Positions 26,287 through 37,749 of a stretch of 64,000 nucleotides of DNA are shown here, piece after piece. A model generated the notes under the pieces. The model did no database searches. It saw nothing but the letters and a program-made list of their open reading frames with translations, and was not told the origin of the DNA. Made by a program: the position numbers and the translations under genes. Source of the DNA: Sodiomyces alkalinus F11 (Eukaryota > Ascomycota > Sordariomycetes > Glomerellales > Plectosphaerellaceae); contig NW_021167079.1 of assembly GCF_003711515.1 (NCBI RefSeq), forward strand, positions 6,380,385-6,444,384, read 5' to 3'. The first letter of the stretch is position 1. Every line of letters begins with the position of its first letter.

Positions 26287-27323
26287 AGGAGCTTGGCGAC
26301 GGCGCATTGTGCCAGCCTGTTTGACACCCGGCCGAGGGGCGATGGTTAAAAACGGCGTTGAAGATAACATGGGAGTCTACGAAAGTGCAACGGCTGGAGG
26401 GCTTCTCGTGAAGGAAGGGCGAGGCTGTGTAACGAAACGACACTTTTTTTTTGTTGCACGATCTCATCTAGTTGTTATGACTGACTTTGTCTTATGATAT
26501 GGAGGAGGCGGGGACTACGTGCAACGAACGAAGGCATTTTTCTCTCCCGGTTAATTTTCTTCTTCTTGGACTTGGCTCGAGTCGGAGCCATGGGGAGAGC
26601 GGTAGATATTGCGCGAGAGAGGGGGCTGTTATGGGAGTCTGGAGTCCGTATCGACAGTTGTATTGATAAGATGCGACTCGTCCCGTTGTGTTGTGGGACA
26701 GATACATTCCGTCTTTCACAGATGTTCCACTGGCCCGGACCAGTGCACTTTTATTACCTTTGTATTGAAAGCATTCTATTCTATTATGCACCTTCTCAGA
26801 CCAAGACCAGCCGTAAAGATGGCTCTACTAGAGGCGTCGCCTAGATCGCTCGTCAGACACAGCATTGGGGGTCACCTAGATATCGCGGTTTGTCGCCTCC
26901 AGTCGCACGGTAGCCTAGGAGAGCCTGGGAGAGCTTGGAAGAGCTAGTCGGCAGCACCGCATGCCTGCCTCATACTACCCACTGAGACGAGGAGAAACAG
27001 TTCACAAGAAATGGCCTCGGTGGACCGTCTGGCTTCCACAAGAGAACTTGATGTCACACCAAGGCCAGATATATCCCCAGATCATCATCCAAGCACCGGA
27101 ACCAATATCATATACAAGGATGGTGTTCGGGGAAGCCTGGATACGAACCGAGACGAAAAAAGGCGGGGGAAAAAGCACTTGGGGGGAAGCCAGGGGAAAG
27201 AAGAAATCGAACGCGAGATATAAAGATAGCAATAGAACATCGAAAACAGGGGTATCGTAAACAGTGAATCAGTAACTTTTGTCATCAAATCGCTCCATTG
27301 TCGCCTCCCCTCCATCCCAGGTG
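26287..27323. other. Convergent intergenic region between rho4 and dad1
   Basis: About 1 kb between two facing 3' ends. It has only short overlapping frames on both strands and no recognisable motif. Confidence 0.5.
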
Positions 27324-27824
27324 TCACGAACGTGCTTCATGTTCCGCATTATTCTTGTGCTCATCCTCCTCGCCTTCTCCACGGTCCCCCTCGTTGGGTT
27401 GGTTCTCCTCTGGATCCTTCGCCATGACATTCTCAAACTGCGACCACAGCGCCTCGACGGACGAAAACTCGTTACCGACCTTGAGAAAGTACCCGCCGAA
27501 AAAAAGGGCACCTAATTAGCATTGTCTCTCCATCCAGCAGGAACGAAGAAGGGGCATCGCTTCTTGCGCTTGCGGGACGCAGAGGAATCAAGGTATAGAG
27601 CGTACAGTCGTAACGGCTTCAAGAGAGCGGTTCAGCTTGTTGATATTGGCGAGCACCTGTTCGAAGCTCTGTCGATTCGTTAGTCCCACGTGTGCTTTTT
27701 GAAGGGATTGGGCCGCTTCGTAACGTACCATGGCAATCTCGCCAATAAGAGCCTCGCGCTGCTGCTCAAAGTACGACTTCTCCGACGGGGCCGCCTGGGA
27801 TAGGGATCGCTGATGAGAGGACAT
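27324..27824 (-). CDS. dad1: DASH/DAM1 complex subunit Dad1
   Basis: Exons 27824-27729, 27668-27606 and 27479-27324 (introns 60 and 126 bp, all phase 0) encode 104 residues. The conserved core reads [16 protein letters not shown], then [22 protein letters not shown], then [18 protein letters not shown], matching the yeast Dad1 pattern YF-EQR...LE-I-VGREF-SV-LW. Dad1 is a small helical subunit of the ring that couples kinetochores to spindle microtubules. The C-terminal 30 residues are acidic. An in-frame ATG at 27878 would add 18 residues; the start at 27824 is preferred because it matches the short N-terminus of the family. Confidence 0.92.
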
Positions 27825-28387
27825 TTTTGAAGATGTCGAGATGAGGATGCATCTGTCGCGTGTTTGACACGCGTTCATGGAGGGGTCAACGGGGACTGGG
27901 GTTGGTGTGGGGTAGAGCTAGCGCACGGACCACCATCGAGATTTAGGGCGACTGCGGGGAATTCGCTTTTTGTGACAAAACCCATGCGGCCGATGCCCCT
28001 CGACATCACTCGCTCCCCTCTCTGGAATCAATTGGAGAATCTTTGGCGACTTGCGGGTAGAGGCGGGTTAAAGGAACGGCCTCCGTGTACGACCCAATGG
28101 AATTTCCAGCGCACTCAGGATTAAACGATCCTTGAAGGGCTCTGATCAAGTGTCAAGGGCATCGAGACTTTGTCGCTTACAATGACCGCCAATCGCACAC
28201 GGTTAATGTCGTATCGCAGACAGTACAGTTCCTTGGCTTGCATTTGTACAAAAGGTAAGTTTTGTTACACTCGAAATTTTTAGCTAAGGTACATTGCCCA
28301 TTTTTGTGTACATGTTCCTCCCGACGATAATAGGTCATAAATTGGGAGCAGGTTTTTTCGAATTTCTCATATCCTCCCGTCACCTAC
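27825..28387. other. Intergenic region between aldehyde dehydrogenase and dad1
   Basis: 563 bp between two minus-strand genes, holding the dad1 promoter and the aldehyde dehydrogenase 3' UTR. No gene is seen. Confidence 0.5.
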
Positions 28388-30253
28388 CTAAAACATAGCA
28401 CCTCCCAGCCTGATCGCTACAGTCTTGTTCTCGGTGTAGTTTAACAACGCCATCTCTCCCAATTCACGTCCAATGCCACTCTGCTTGTAGCCACCGAATT
28501 CAGCTTGGTGGTGAATAAGATTATAGCCTGGAGTGTGGAGTTAGCTTTACCGAGTCATTTTGGTTGCAACAGCGGAGATAGGTGAGTGAGGAGAAAAGGG
28601 ATTCAAGGGAATTTAGAGAGGGGTTACAACGGGGTCGGTGGGGGACGTGTGGGGTGAGTTTTATCTTTATCCATCCGGGGGGGGGGGGGTTAACACTCAC
28701 AGTTGACCCAGACCGTGCCGGCTTTGAGCGCTTTGCTCACGCGGATGCCCGTGTTCAGATCGGTAGTGTGAACAGCGGCAGCGAGGCCGTAGGAAGAGTC
28801 ATTGCCAAGCCGGACGGCCTCCTCTTCTGTGGAGAATTTGGAAATGGCGCAGACGGGGCCGAAGATCTCCTCCTGCATAATCTTCATGTCGGGCTTCACG
28901 TTGGAGAAGATGGTAGGCTGGATGAAGTAGCCCTTGTCACCGTGGCGCTCACCGCCAATCTCAACAGTCGCGCCCTCTTTCTTGCCCGTCTCGATGTATC
29001 CCATGATGCGGTCGAACTGAGTCTGGCTGACCTGTGGGCCCTGGAAGGTCTCGTCATGGAACGGGTCTCCAACCTTGTTCTCTTGGGCTCGCTTCTTGAA
29101 CGCCTCGAGGAATTTGTCGTAGATGCCTTCTTGCACATAGATTCGAGTGCCAGCACAGCATACCTGGCCGTGATTGTAGTAGATGCCGAAGTTCACCCAG
29201 GAGATGGCCTGCTCGATATCGGCATCGTTGAACACGATGTTGGGTGACTTGCCGCCAAGCTCCAGAGTCACCTTCTTAAGGTTGGAGGAGGCCGCGGCCT
29301 TCATGATCTGTCGGCCAACAACAGTCGAACCGGTGAAAGCGACCTTGTCGATGTCCATGTGGGCCGAGATGGCCGCGCCAGCGACCCTTCCAAAGCCGTT
29401 GATGATGTTCAGGACGCCAGGAGGGAAACCGGCCTCCTTGATAAGGTTGGCGAAGACGAGCGCCGACAAGGGAGTCTGCTCAGCGGGCTTGATGATGACG
29501 GTGTTGCCGGTGGCCAGCGCGGGGCTAATCTTCCACGCTAGCATGAGGAGGGGGAAGTTCCATGGAATGATCTGACCGCAAACGCCGATCTACTCGTGTA
29601 CCTCATGTTAGTATGACCCACGAGAAGAGCCCAAGCGGAGCAGATATATGAATTGACAGATCAGGAGGCGAGGAAGGAGGTGAAACGTACAGGCTCGCGG
29701 CGTGTGAAATGGAACATGTCCGGGGCGACGTCAATGGTCTTGCCCACGATTTTATCGGCCCAACCTCCATAGTAGCGGAGACAGCCGGCGACAGCACCAA
29801 TGTCGCCCTTTGCCATGTTGATAGACTTTCCATTGTCGAGCGATTCGACGGCGGATAGGAGTTCGAGGTTCTGGTCAACGAGGTCGGCGAGCTTCAGGAG
29901 GTATTGGCCCCGCTGAGCCGGGGTAGTCTCCTGCCAGACTCCCTCAAACGCCTTGCGAGCTGCGACAACAGCAATGTCGACATCCTTCTCTGTCGCCTGG
30001 GAAACGGAGCAGATCACCTCCTCCGTGGCAGGATTGATGACCTCGAAGGTCTTCTTCTCCGCGCCCTCAACCCATTCGTTGTTAATGAACCTGTTCCGGT
30101 GCAAGTTAGCGGGTGCCCATGTGGAGTGAAGAAGCGGAAACGCGGTAGTCAGGGAGAATCGAGAGCGTAGACTGAAGGACGAGGTTCGTACAGGCCGGTG
30201 GGCTGCTGGTAGCTGCCGATCAATGGCGTCTTGATCTCGGTTACCAGACCCAT
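28388..30253 (-). CDS. NAD(P)+-dependent aldehyde dehydrogenase (AldA-like)
   Basis: Exons 30253-30192, 30090-29691, 29589-28701 and 28527-28388 (introns 101, 101 and 173 bp) encode 496 residues, the normal size for fungal cytosolic ALDH/AldA. It oxidises aldehydes such as acetaldehyde to carboxylic acids. Motifs: IIPWNFP, the Rossmann-like [11 protein letters not shown], general base Glu264 in ELGGKSPN, catalytic Cys298 in [11 protein letters not shown], and EEIFGPV. The C-terminus reads [15 protein letters not shown]. The 34-residue spacing of Glu and Cys equals that of human ALDH2. No mitochondrial presequence is seen in the 20 residues before FINNEWVEG. The third intron carries a run of 13 G (plus strand) near its donor. 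Ald symbols differ between species, so none is given. Confidence 0.96.
28677..28689. repeat. Homopolymer run of 13 G inside an intron
   Basis: Thirteen G on the plus strand, read as C on the sense strand, starting 11 bases inside the donor of the third aldehyde dehydrogenase intron. Confidence 0.9.
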
Positions 30254-33200
30254 AGTGACGAAATATGCAGGAGAGTAAGTAGATGCCGAGTTTAGTCCGA
30301 TATATGACAAGAGTCAAGGGGGTAGATGCAACCGTGAGGAATATGAAGCGGCGGAAGAATAAACAGATCGTTATGAAAAGAAACGGGACAATAAGAGAAA
30401 CGGTCCAGCATTCGTCTCGAGAAGTGGGCGGCAGCGTGGCTCTTCTTATGACCTCTCGTGTGTGTAAGAGTGGGGGAAGGGGGCAAGGGGAAGAGGGGCG
30501 GACGGATTGCGGTAGCGGTGCCTGAACCGGGACGTGGAGATGCCGCTAGTAGGTACGACGTAGGAGCACAGTGGGAGCACCGGTTGGAATTACGACCTTG
30601 TACTTCGTGCTGTAGTCGCCGTTATTCCCCAGATAGAACGAAGGACGCGGGCCTAAAAAGCAATATGTTCCCAGATGGCTCGAGATGGATGGATTGTAAC
30701 CACCCACCTCATCCACCAGCCGCACCAGCCGCACCCGCAGAACGCCCCTACCTCACCTACATTAAGCCACGCTATCACGCAGCAAGGCGCCCACCCTCTA
30801 CTTCGTATGGTTTATTCCTACCAAAACACATGCCTCTTCAATACGTTGTAGTTGGGCCTTGGTTGTGGTCGCGTTCGTGAACTGCAGCCTCTCTCGGTGA
30901 CAAGGAACACTACAGCGGTGTTTTACACACGGGAGTGACTGCGGATTGGGGGGTGTTCGTACCTACGGGTGGGCTCCTAGCCGCAGTCGTTTCCCAGGTC
31001 GGCCACCTCCGTGACGATGGGACTAATGGATGATGTGATGTTAGTGCTTTGCCTAGGTAGGTAGGTAAGTGCTGTACAGTACTTCGCTCGTCATTAAGCC
31101 GAAGGCAAGAGAACTTCGTGGCAGAAGGTGACTAGCGTTGATTAGTGAGCAACGTGACTGGAGAGAGCATTCTACACGTGTAAACCCGAGAATGTGATTT
31201 GCAACTCGCTAATAATCATCCGACTTTAAAGTGACCGCTACCAAGCAATCACCATACAAAAGTATGTCATGCCCCAGTAGGTACTCGTTGTCGGTGGCGT
31301 CGTGTCCTAGTAAGCTGGCCCCGGGGTTCGACAAAGAAGTCCTACAGAGTAAACGTTGTGAACACAGTGAAGTGTGTTTCCTGTTATACTGACAGCTAAC
31401 AAGACACTCAGTTCGAAGCTTATTGCTCGAGCATCGATGGGTCTCAACTATACCCGGGGTTGAATTCAGAACGCTCTTCGACCCCGGAGGCAAGATCCCT
31501 CGGGCGAATCTCGGTGAGTATCTTGCGATTCGATACCTTAAGCTCGGTGCGGGGAGACGATACCGTGTAACTCCGATTTCTGCACAGCCGGAGAGTGGCG
31601 TCATAAGGGAAGGGAAGATGGTGGGGACACTGGAAGGGGTATCCACGTCATTAGAAAACACGGGCCAAGGCGGGGCAGGTCCTATTTTCCACGAAACGAT
31701 GTTGCGGAGACTCGGCACACCCACAGTGTTATTTCACTGTATCCGCATAGTGCATCAGCACAAGACACCATGCGGTTTGCAGTGTTTGCAGTTGTTTATT
31801 CCTTACCCGCATGTCTTTGACCTCATGAGCACATGAATTCCTTAGTCACCAACGATTCTCGTTGGCCATAGTTTCCCCATCAGACCTGCAATTGCAGTGA
31901 AGAGAACGGCGTAAGTGAGGGGTAGCACCAATGGCCACGAACGGATACTTGGATGGTTTCGTCACCTGGCCTCTCCGTCGTATTGTGCTTCATAGACCGA
32001 TCTATCCCCGTACCTGCTATGCGCGTCTCTCGGGGGCGATGAGACGGCGCGACGAATTCATCCGCTATCTACCACTACCTGCCGTCAAGTCTGTTCCATG
32101 TCACAAAAAATGCCTGGCTCTTCGAGTCTACGAAGTAGGACGGGCGAACCTGGTCGCCAAGGCCCGGTTAACGTGCCTTGCCATGCTGAGTACAGTTTTG
32201 GGGACATTGGACACTAGGTACAATGATAGGAACTGTCTGCCGCAAACCTGCATCCTATATCAGGCAGTCAGCCGCTACTCTTCGTTTTGACGGTCTGGAT
32301 ATATATCACTTTGTCCACAGCCCTCGACCGGACAACTCGTTGTTTACCCACTCGCATCCGATTTCTCCTCGTTCTTCCAGGAATATTAATACCTCAACCC
32401 TACGCGACTGCAAAAGCACGAGCGGTTCTTTTCAGCTATTATCGTCGGAGAAGGGGAAGGAGCATGACCAGCTTGACACTCTTCATATGTCTAAAGCATG
32501 GGGCGAATGCGCCTTGGTATCCTACCTCTGCGCCAGACACTTGGTGTAGACGGAGATTCCGCTGGTTGGAATTCATAGGACGACTTATGAACAGCTACGT
32601 GGAATCCGGAGAGAGCGCGCTTATTACTATCTGCTTCATGGGCCCAACACTATGACATGAGCATGCTTTGCGCAAGCAAAACTAGGATAATGCTAAGGGG
32701 AGGGAAACGCGTGGCTGGAGAACTGGTACTTCGTGGGGTTGTCATATCGTCGGTGCTCTGATATCCCAGGATAATGCAGAACAGCGACGGATGGACGGGC
32801 GAACAAGAAACATATGATGCTGAGGTGAGTTGTATATATCCATAGGAACTATAACCCTAGACGTCATTGTAGCCGAGTTGTAATTCCCGACGGACAATGG
32901 ATTATGAGCGATCGTAAGACGGTGGCCAGATAAGGACCAACTGCTCTTGTATTGGACCAAAAGTACCGTGCTTTTCTTCTGTTGACGTCTCGAAGAAAAA
33001 AAGAAGGGCGGAAAATACGAAGTTAACCGCTGGCCTACTCTGCCTGTGGACTCGTAATGATACGTTAGCAACAGGACATCGAAAAGAAAAAAAAAAGAGA
33101 AGAAAAAAGAGAAGAAAAGAAAATTCGATAAGACGTCTAGGTATCGCTCCGCATATCTGCGTGCATGGAGGTGGGCCCCCCCCGAGACGGACGACCAATT

Positions 33201-33557
33201 ACTGCAGAGAAAACCTCGGGGTCGGATTTTCTTTCTCAAGTTTTTCCGCTATCGTCGAGCAATCAATCACCTAAAGTTATCGTGGGACACATAAGCTGCG
33301 CCAACTTCCACAGCAAGTTTCTCCATAACCTGTGACTCGAGTTCACCCGTTTTTTTTTGCGCCTACCGTGGATGCAAGTACTCGAAAGAATGGAGGAGCC
33401 CGCGCCGGGCCTTGGGACGGACCCCTCTCCTTCACATGGTACGGGTTGCACTCCGCCAAGACCTGCACACTGGCTTTCCCAGCCGGATCTTTGATGGAGG
33501 GGTCAAGGCCGAATACCCTTTGTCGCATGATGGACTGACCGAATAGTAGTGCCCGGC
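30254..33557. other. Gene-poor intergenic stretch
   Basis: 3.3 kb between divergently transcribed aldehyde dehydrogenase and tbf1. The longest frames (31209-31724 minus, 171 codons; 31423-31836 plus, 137 codons) overlap each other and match nothing I recognise. Poly-purine tracts (GAAAAGAAAAAAAAAAGAG) lie near 33079-33125 and a T run at 33350. It probably holds promoters and UTRs. Confidence 0.45.
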
Positions 33558-36435
33558 ATGAAGCAGGATTCTCCAGAGCTGCCAAAGGAACTGGCCTCAT
33601 CGCCCCAGCCTTCTAAACGACCCCTCGAACTCCCTGCCGATGAAGCGAACGTCGATTCGAAACGTCTCAAACTCGACCTGAGCCATGATCATGCACCCGA
33701 GGACAGTGCTGGTTCCATTGACATGGACCTGGACCTTGATGCGATGGTTCAAGATGTGCTCGGTGACATCGATAACCAGATGAGCAAGTTCAATGCCGTG
33801 GAAAATGCTCCCACAGCCGACATGGGCCCCTCCGACCCTTCGATTCTACCAACACAACCATCACAGGAGCCTGCTGAAGCTCCCATCGCCTTCCTCACAA
33901 GCCCTGTCAAGTCAATACAGTGCTCTAGTCTTCCTGCGTTGGCAAACTTTGTATGTGGAGTGGTCATTGGCTACCTTGCTGCTGCTGACAGTCGTTGTTC
34001 AGGCCCTCGAAACTCTCCTCGTACTATCTCAGCAGTCGCCCGACGACCTACCAGCAGCGATACGAAACCGCGAGTCTGAGGCGTTCCAATCATGGGAAAT
34101 CCTGAAGTCCCTTTTTGTACAGACGCGATCCCTATATTCGAGCAACAGTCCGCTGCTTCGGCAAGAAGACCTGAGTTACCTCGAGGCCGAGGAAGAGCTG
34201 AGATTAGCCAATCTCGCCAGTCTTTGTTGCTCCATGACTTCCAGTGGCCGCGACGCCGATTCTGCTGATCGATTCGAGCTATATAATGAGTTCTTTTCGA
34301 TCATTCTACGACCGGGCGCAGATATATCCACAGGAGTCGCCGATCTCTTTCTTGCAGTCAAAACCCAAGCAGTTATTGACTCCGTGGCCAAAGGCGTCCA
34401 GGAGACACCCATAGACCAGATCATCGAGAAAACTTTCCCGGTTCATCTCGACCAAATATTACGCGACCGTCGAGGCGTATCCGATCTGACACCTACGGAG
34501 CAGGCACTAACGGCATCCTGCCAGGCAAGGAAGGATGCCCTGTTCAAGCAAATCGCCGAAGGCTTAGACGAGAGTGCGTCCATCCATAGCGGTGAACTTG
34601 CCGCCTCGGCCTCCAGTGCTAACGCGTCATTTCTAGGCCAGCTTCGATCCGTATACAACGGGGAGGAGACGTTTCAGCTCCTCAACACCTACTTAAATAC
34701 CGAACTAGTCTCATATTCCCCAATTGCTCAAAAGTATGGGGTTCGTTTACCACATCTCGACCTTTCACATCACCAGCAGGACGAAGTCGACGACGTGCAT
34801 GACGGCATGTCCGAGATGGATGAGCACGCGTTGTCATCTCTTCTCGAGGCAACCGACGGCCTTGTGGCCCAGTATCTACCGAACGGCGGACCGGAAGAAG
34901 CACCTGAAACAGCTGTTCCCACAACAGAAGGAAGCGTGCCGCCAGATGCTCGACCAAACATAACAAACGGCACGACGTCGTCGGTCACAGCAGGGGCAAC
35001 AGCAGGGGCAACAGCAGCTGCGGGTAATGGGACCGCGGATCATGTCACTGACACGCACGATCTGTTTGCGGAGATCGAACAACAAACCCAAGAATATGTG
35101 CGAACTACGTTAAGCAACCTGTCTCCAGCGCCGTACCAGCCCACAGTCCCTGCCCCTACAGCGACAATAATGGCACAACAAAAGCCATACACATCACACT
35201 TACATCAGCCGCAACCTCCACCGCAACCTCAACCCCAACCGCCACCGCAGCCACCACCCCAACCTCAACAAAACCACCAATCGTCACCCTCTCACTACTA
35301 CGGGTATCCTCCGGCGAGTCAAAGCATATCGCTGGATAAGGATGATCCACCATTACCACCGACGCAATCTTTACCCAGTGCGGTCCTCTACGATAGAGCT
35401 CGCCAAGCGGCCTTGTCCAAAAATACCAATCCACAGAGGCGCGAAGGCGGGAGCTCGACGCGACGCCCTTGGTCTCAAGAGGAGGAGAAGGCGTTGATGA
35501 TGGGTCTAGACAAAGTCCAAGGGCCCCACTGGAGCCAGATTTTGTCCCTGTACGGGCCAGAGGGGACCATTTCCAATATCCTGAAGGACAGGTCTCAAGT
35601 GCAGCTCAAGGACAAGGCGCGGAATCTCAAGCTTTTCTTTCTCAAGTCCAATTCAGAGATGCCTTACTATCTGCAGGCAGTCACCGGCGAGCTTAAGACG
35701 AGGGCACCTGGACAAGCAGCCCGGAAGGAGGCCGAAGAGAAGGCTCGCCAGAACTCGGAAGAGGCCCAGGGCCGACAGAATGTGCCGTTAGCGGGTGGAT
35801 ACCAACTTCATCAGCATCAGCATAACCAACACCAGGGAGTACCGACGAATATCCACGGCTTTCATTCCCTCAGCCATAGCACTAGCACTCCGGGACTGCA
35901 GGCCGCTGCCGCCGCACCTACTATGCCTAATGGCCAGGCTACACCTTCCATTCAACCTCAGTATTCGCTGCCAGCTACTGCATCAGTTCCAACACTGGGG
36001 ACGGGCCCTCCGAGGGCGGATACTCAGGCAACGGCAGGTTATCATATAGACGCCCCAATGACCTCTGCCCTACAATCACCCATCACACCACAATCGCATG
36101 CACAGTCGTATTCGACCCCGATACCCGCCCAGACGGCCCAGCCATCAGCTCAGGACTCGACAACCTCCACACACGCAGAAAGCTACCCATCTCCAGACCC
36201 GCGGTTGAATTCACCACAAGTCAAAGCTGAACAGATCTCACGGGAGACTCTTGCTCCGCTGACATACCCAGAGCCTCCGGTTACTTCCACAGGGGCAGAA
36301 GCAAGTGCGACATTGTCTACAGCACCTCTACCACCGGCAGACACTTCGCTCGACGACAATGATGCCCTTAGGGATGCGGCACTCATGCAGAGCCTGCGAG
36401 AACTGGAAGCATACAGTAGCACCAGCGTCTCGTAA
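33558..36435 (+). CDS. tbf1: Tbf1/TRF-like telobox Myb DNA-binding protein
   Basis: Exons 33558-33950 and 34003-36435, with a 52-bp intron containing TGCTGAC, encode 941 residues. The N-terminus is polar and acidic. A helical region at about residues 132-400 ([13 protein letters not shown] onward, FYNEFF-like [14 protein letters not shown]) fits the TRF-homology dimerisation domain. Then come Ala/Thr-rich and Pro/Gln-rich linkers ([14 protein letters not shown]). A single Myb repeat lies at about 617-680, beginning [15 protein letters not shown] and ending in the telobox helix [17 protein letters not shown]. Tbf1-type proteins bind TTAGGG-like repeats at telomeres, subtelomeres and some promoters. 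The C-terminal 250 residues are disordered. The telobox has Ala where the TRF consensus VDLKDKWRN has Trp, which I recall for Tbf1-type proteins. Start 33558 is the first in-frame ATG after an upstream stop. Confidence 0.88.
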
Positions 36436-37749
36436 GATGTTACAGCTCAGTAGGCTGTCACTGCCCTGCCAATTCCCTCTGCGTAGGGCAGATCATTTAG
36501 TTTGATGGGTCGACTGAGGAGACATCACACCTCCAAGGCCGTTCTATATCTCTGGCGCGATGAGTAGATAATTTGCGTCTCTCGGCCGCGCTAGACAGGA
36601 ATTTTACTTCGGGGTACGTCAAGCGTATAGTGTACCTTTTCAAGGCAGGCAAGGCGTTCGTGGTCATTTTTTTTTCTATTATTCTCGGGCCACATCAGCC
36701 GTCACCAGGGAGCGGTCCAACAAAAAGCGAATTGGTTTGCCATGATACCACGATGGAAGACAGATGGGGCAACGGATGGAGAAATGATACAGTTCAGTGA
36801 GTGCGATGCTGCGTTATCTTGACGTCTTACTCTATATAAGTAAGACCTTGAAATAAGAGACATCGCAGTTTCCATCCGTGACGACGTAAGCGAGCTTCTG
36901 GTTTCCCCCTGTAATGTATTACCCGTGTTCTTGTCCTAGCTCGGCGTGAGGGATAATGTGATCATCCATATCGGTCGGCGGTTGGGGCTCTGGGATATTG
37001 GTGTTTTTTTTTTTGGGCCCATGGCCTCGGGGATACGAGGCAAACAAGCACCCATTGCCTCGCTTCTCAATCTCGGATATGACGATACTGGAAGGGGAAG
37101 ACGGGTATCTGCATGCAGAAGATTACCTGTGCTACCTCGAAGGGTTCCTGTCCCACCCACTTTCGCATGGAGAGGCTTTGGGTTAGGTTAAGGCTATGCT
37201 GAACATAGGGGTTTGTTTAAGTCCAAAGTGGGTGGGGGAAAGGCCGGGACTACGGAGGCCAAACCTCCTGTCCCTAATTGTGAAATTCCGGATGCGAGAT
37301 AAGGTCCTGGGTTTCATTGCCGAGTGAGCCTGTCTCGTCATCCAGAGATGGCCAGGAGTTATCTATGCTGGCCCGTCCAAGCCATCCTCTCCGCCATTCC
37401 TCCACTGCACGGGATACGGGGTGGTTCATTGCGATATAGAGAAGCATAATGAGTGATACAGCCACCCGAGAGAGCTGCATTCCGTATGCTCGGTTTGCCT
37501 ATATGCCACGAGCCTCATTCAGCCTAACCAGGCAGAGACGAGGCGACGCGGGCAGCGGCACATAGACCTACATGCAAACTCCTGAGGACGAATAGTACGC
37601 AAATGTGGCCGCGGCGAGTGAGCCTTGTGTTACTGAAAGTCTTCCATTCATAGCTTTATAGTCTAGGGGCTCGGCCCATCTTCTTGGAATCCCCTTCTGA
37701 GAAGTCACTATCCGAAAGACTTGAGCGAATCATTACAAACCACCGCAGG
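36436..37749. other. Intergenic region between tbf1 and the Cys/His-module gene
   Basis: 1.3 kb with no convincing frame. The reading frame of the next gene is open back to about 37684 without an ATG, so an upstream exon ending near there is possible. Confidence 0.45.

Noticed and set aside
31209..31836. Overlapping 171-codon (minus) and 137-codon (plus) frames in the aldehyde dehydrogenase-tbf1 gap
   Set aside because: They overlap each other on opposite strands, have no recognisable motif and no consistent splice partners.
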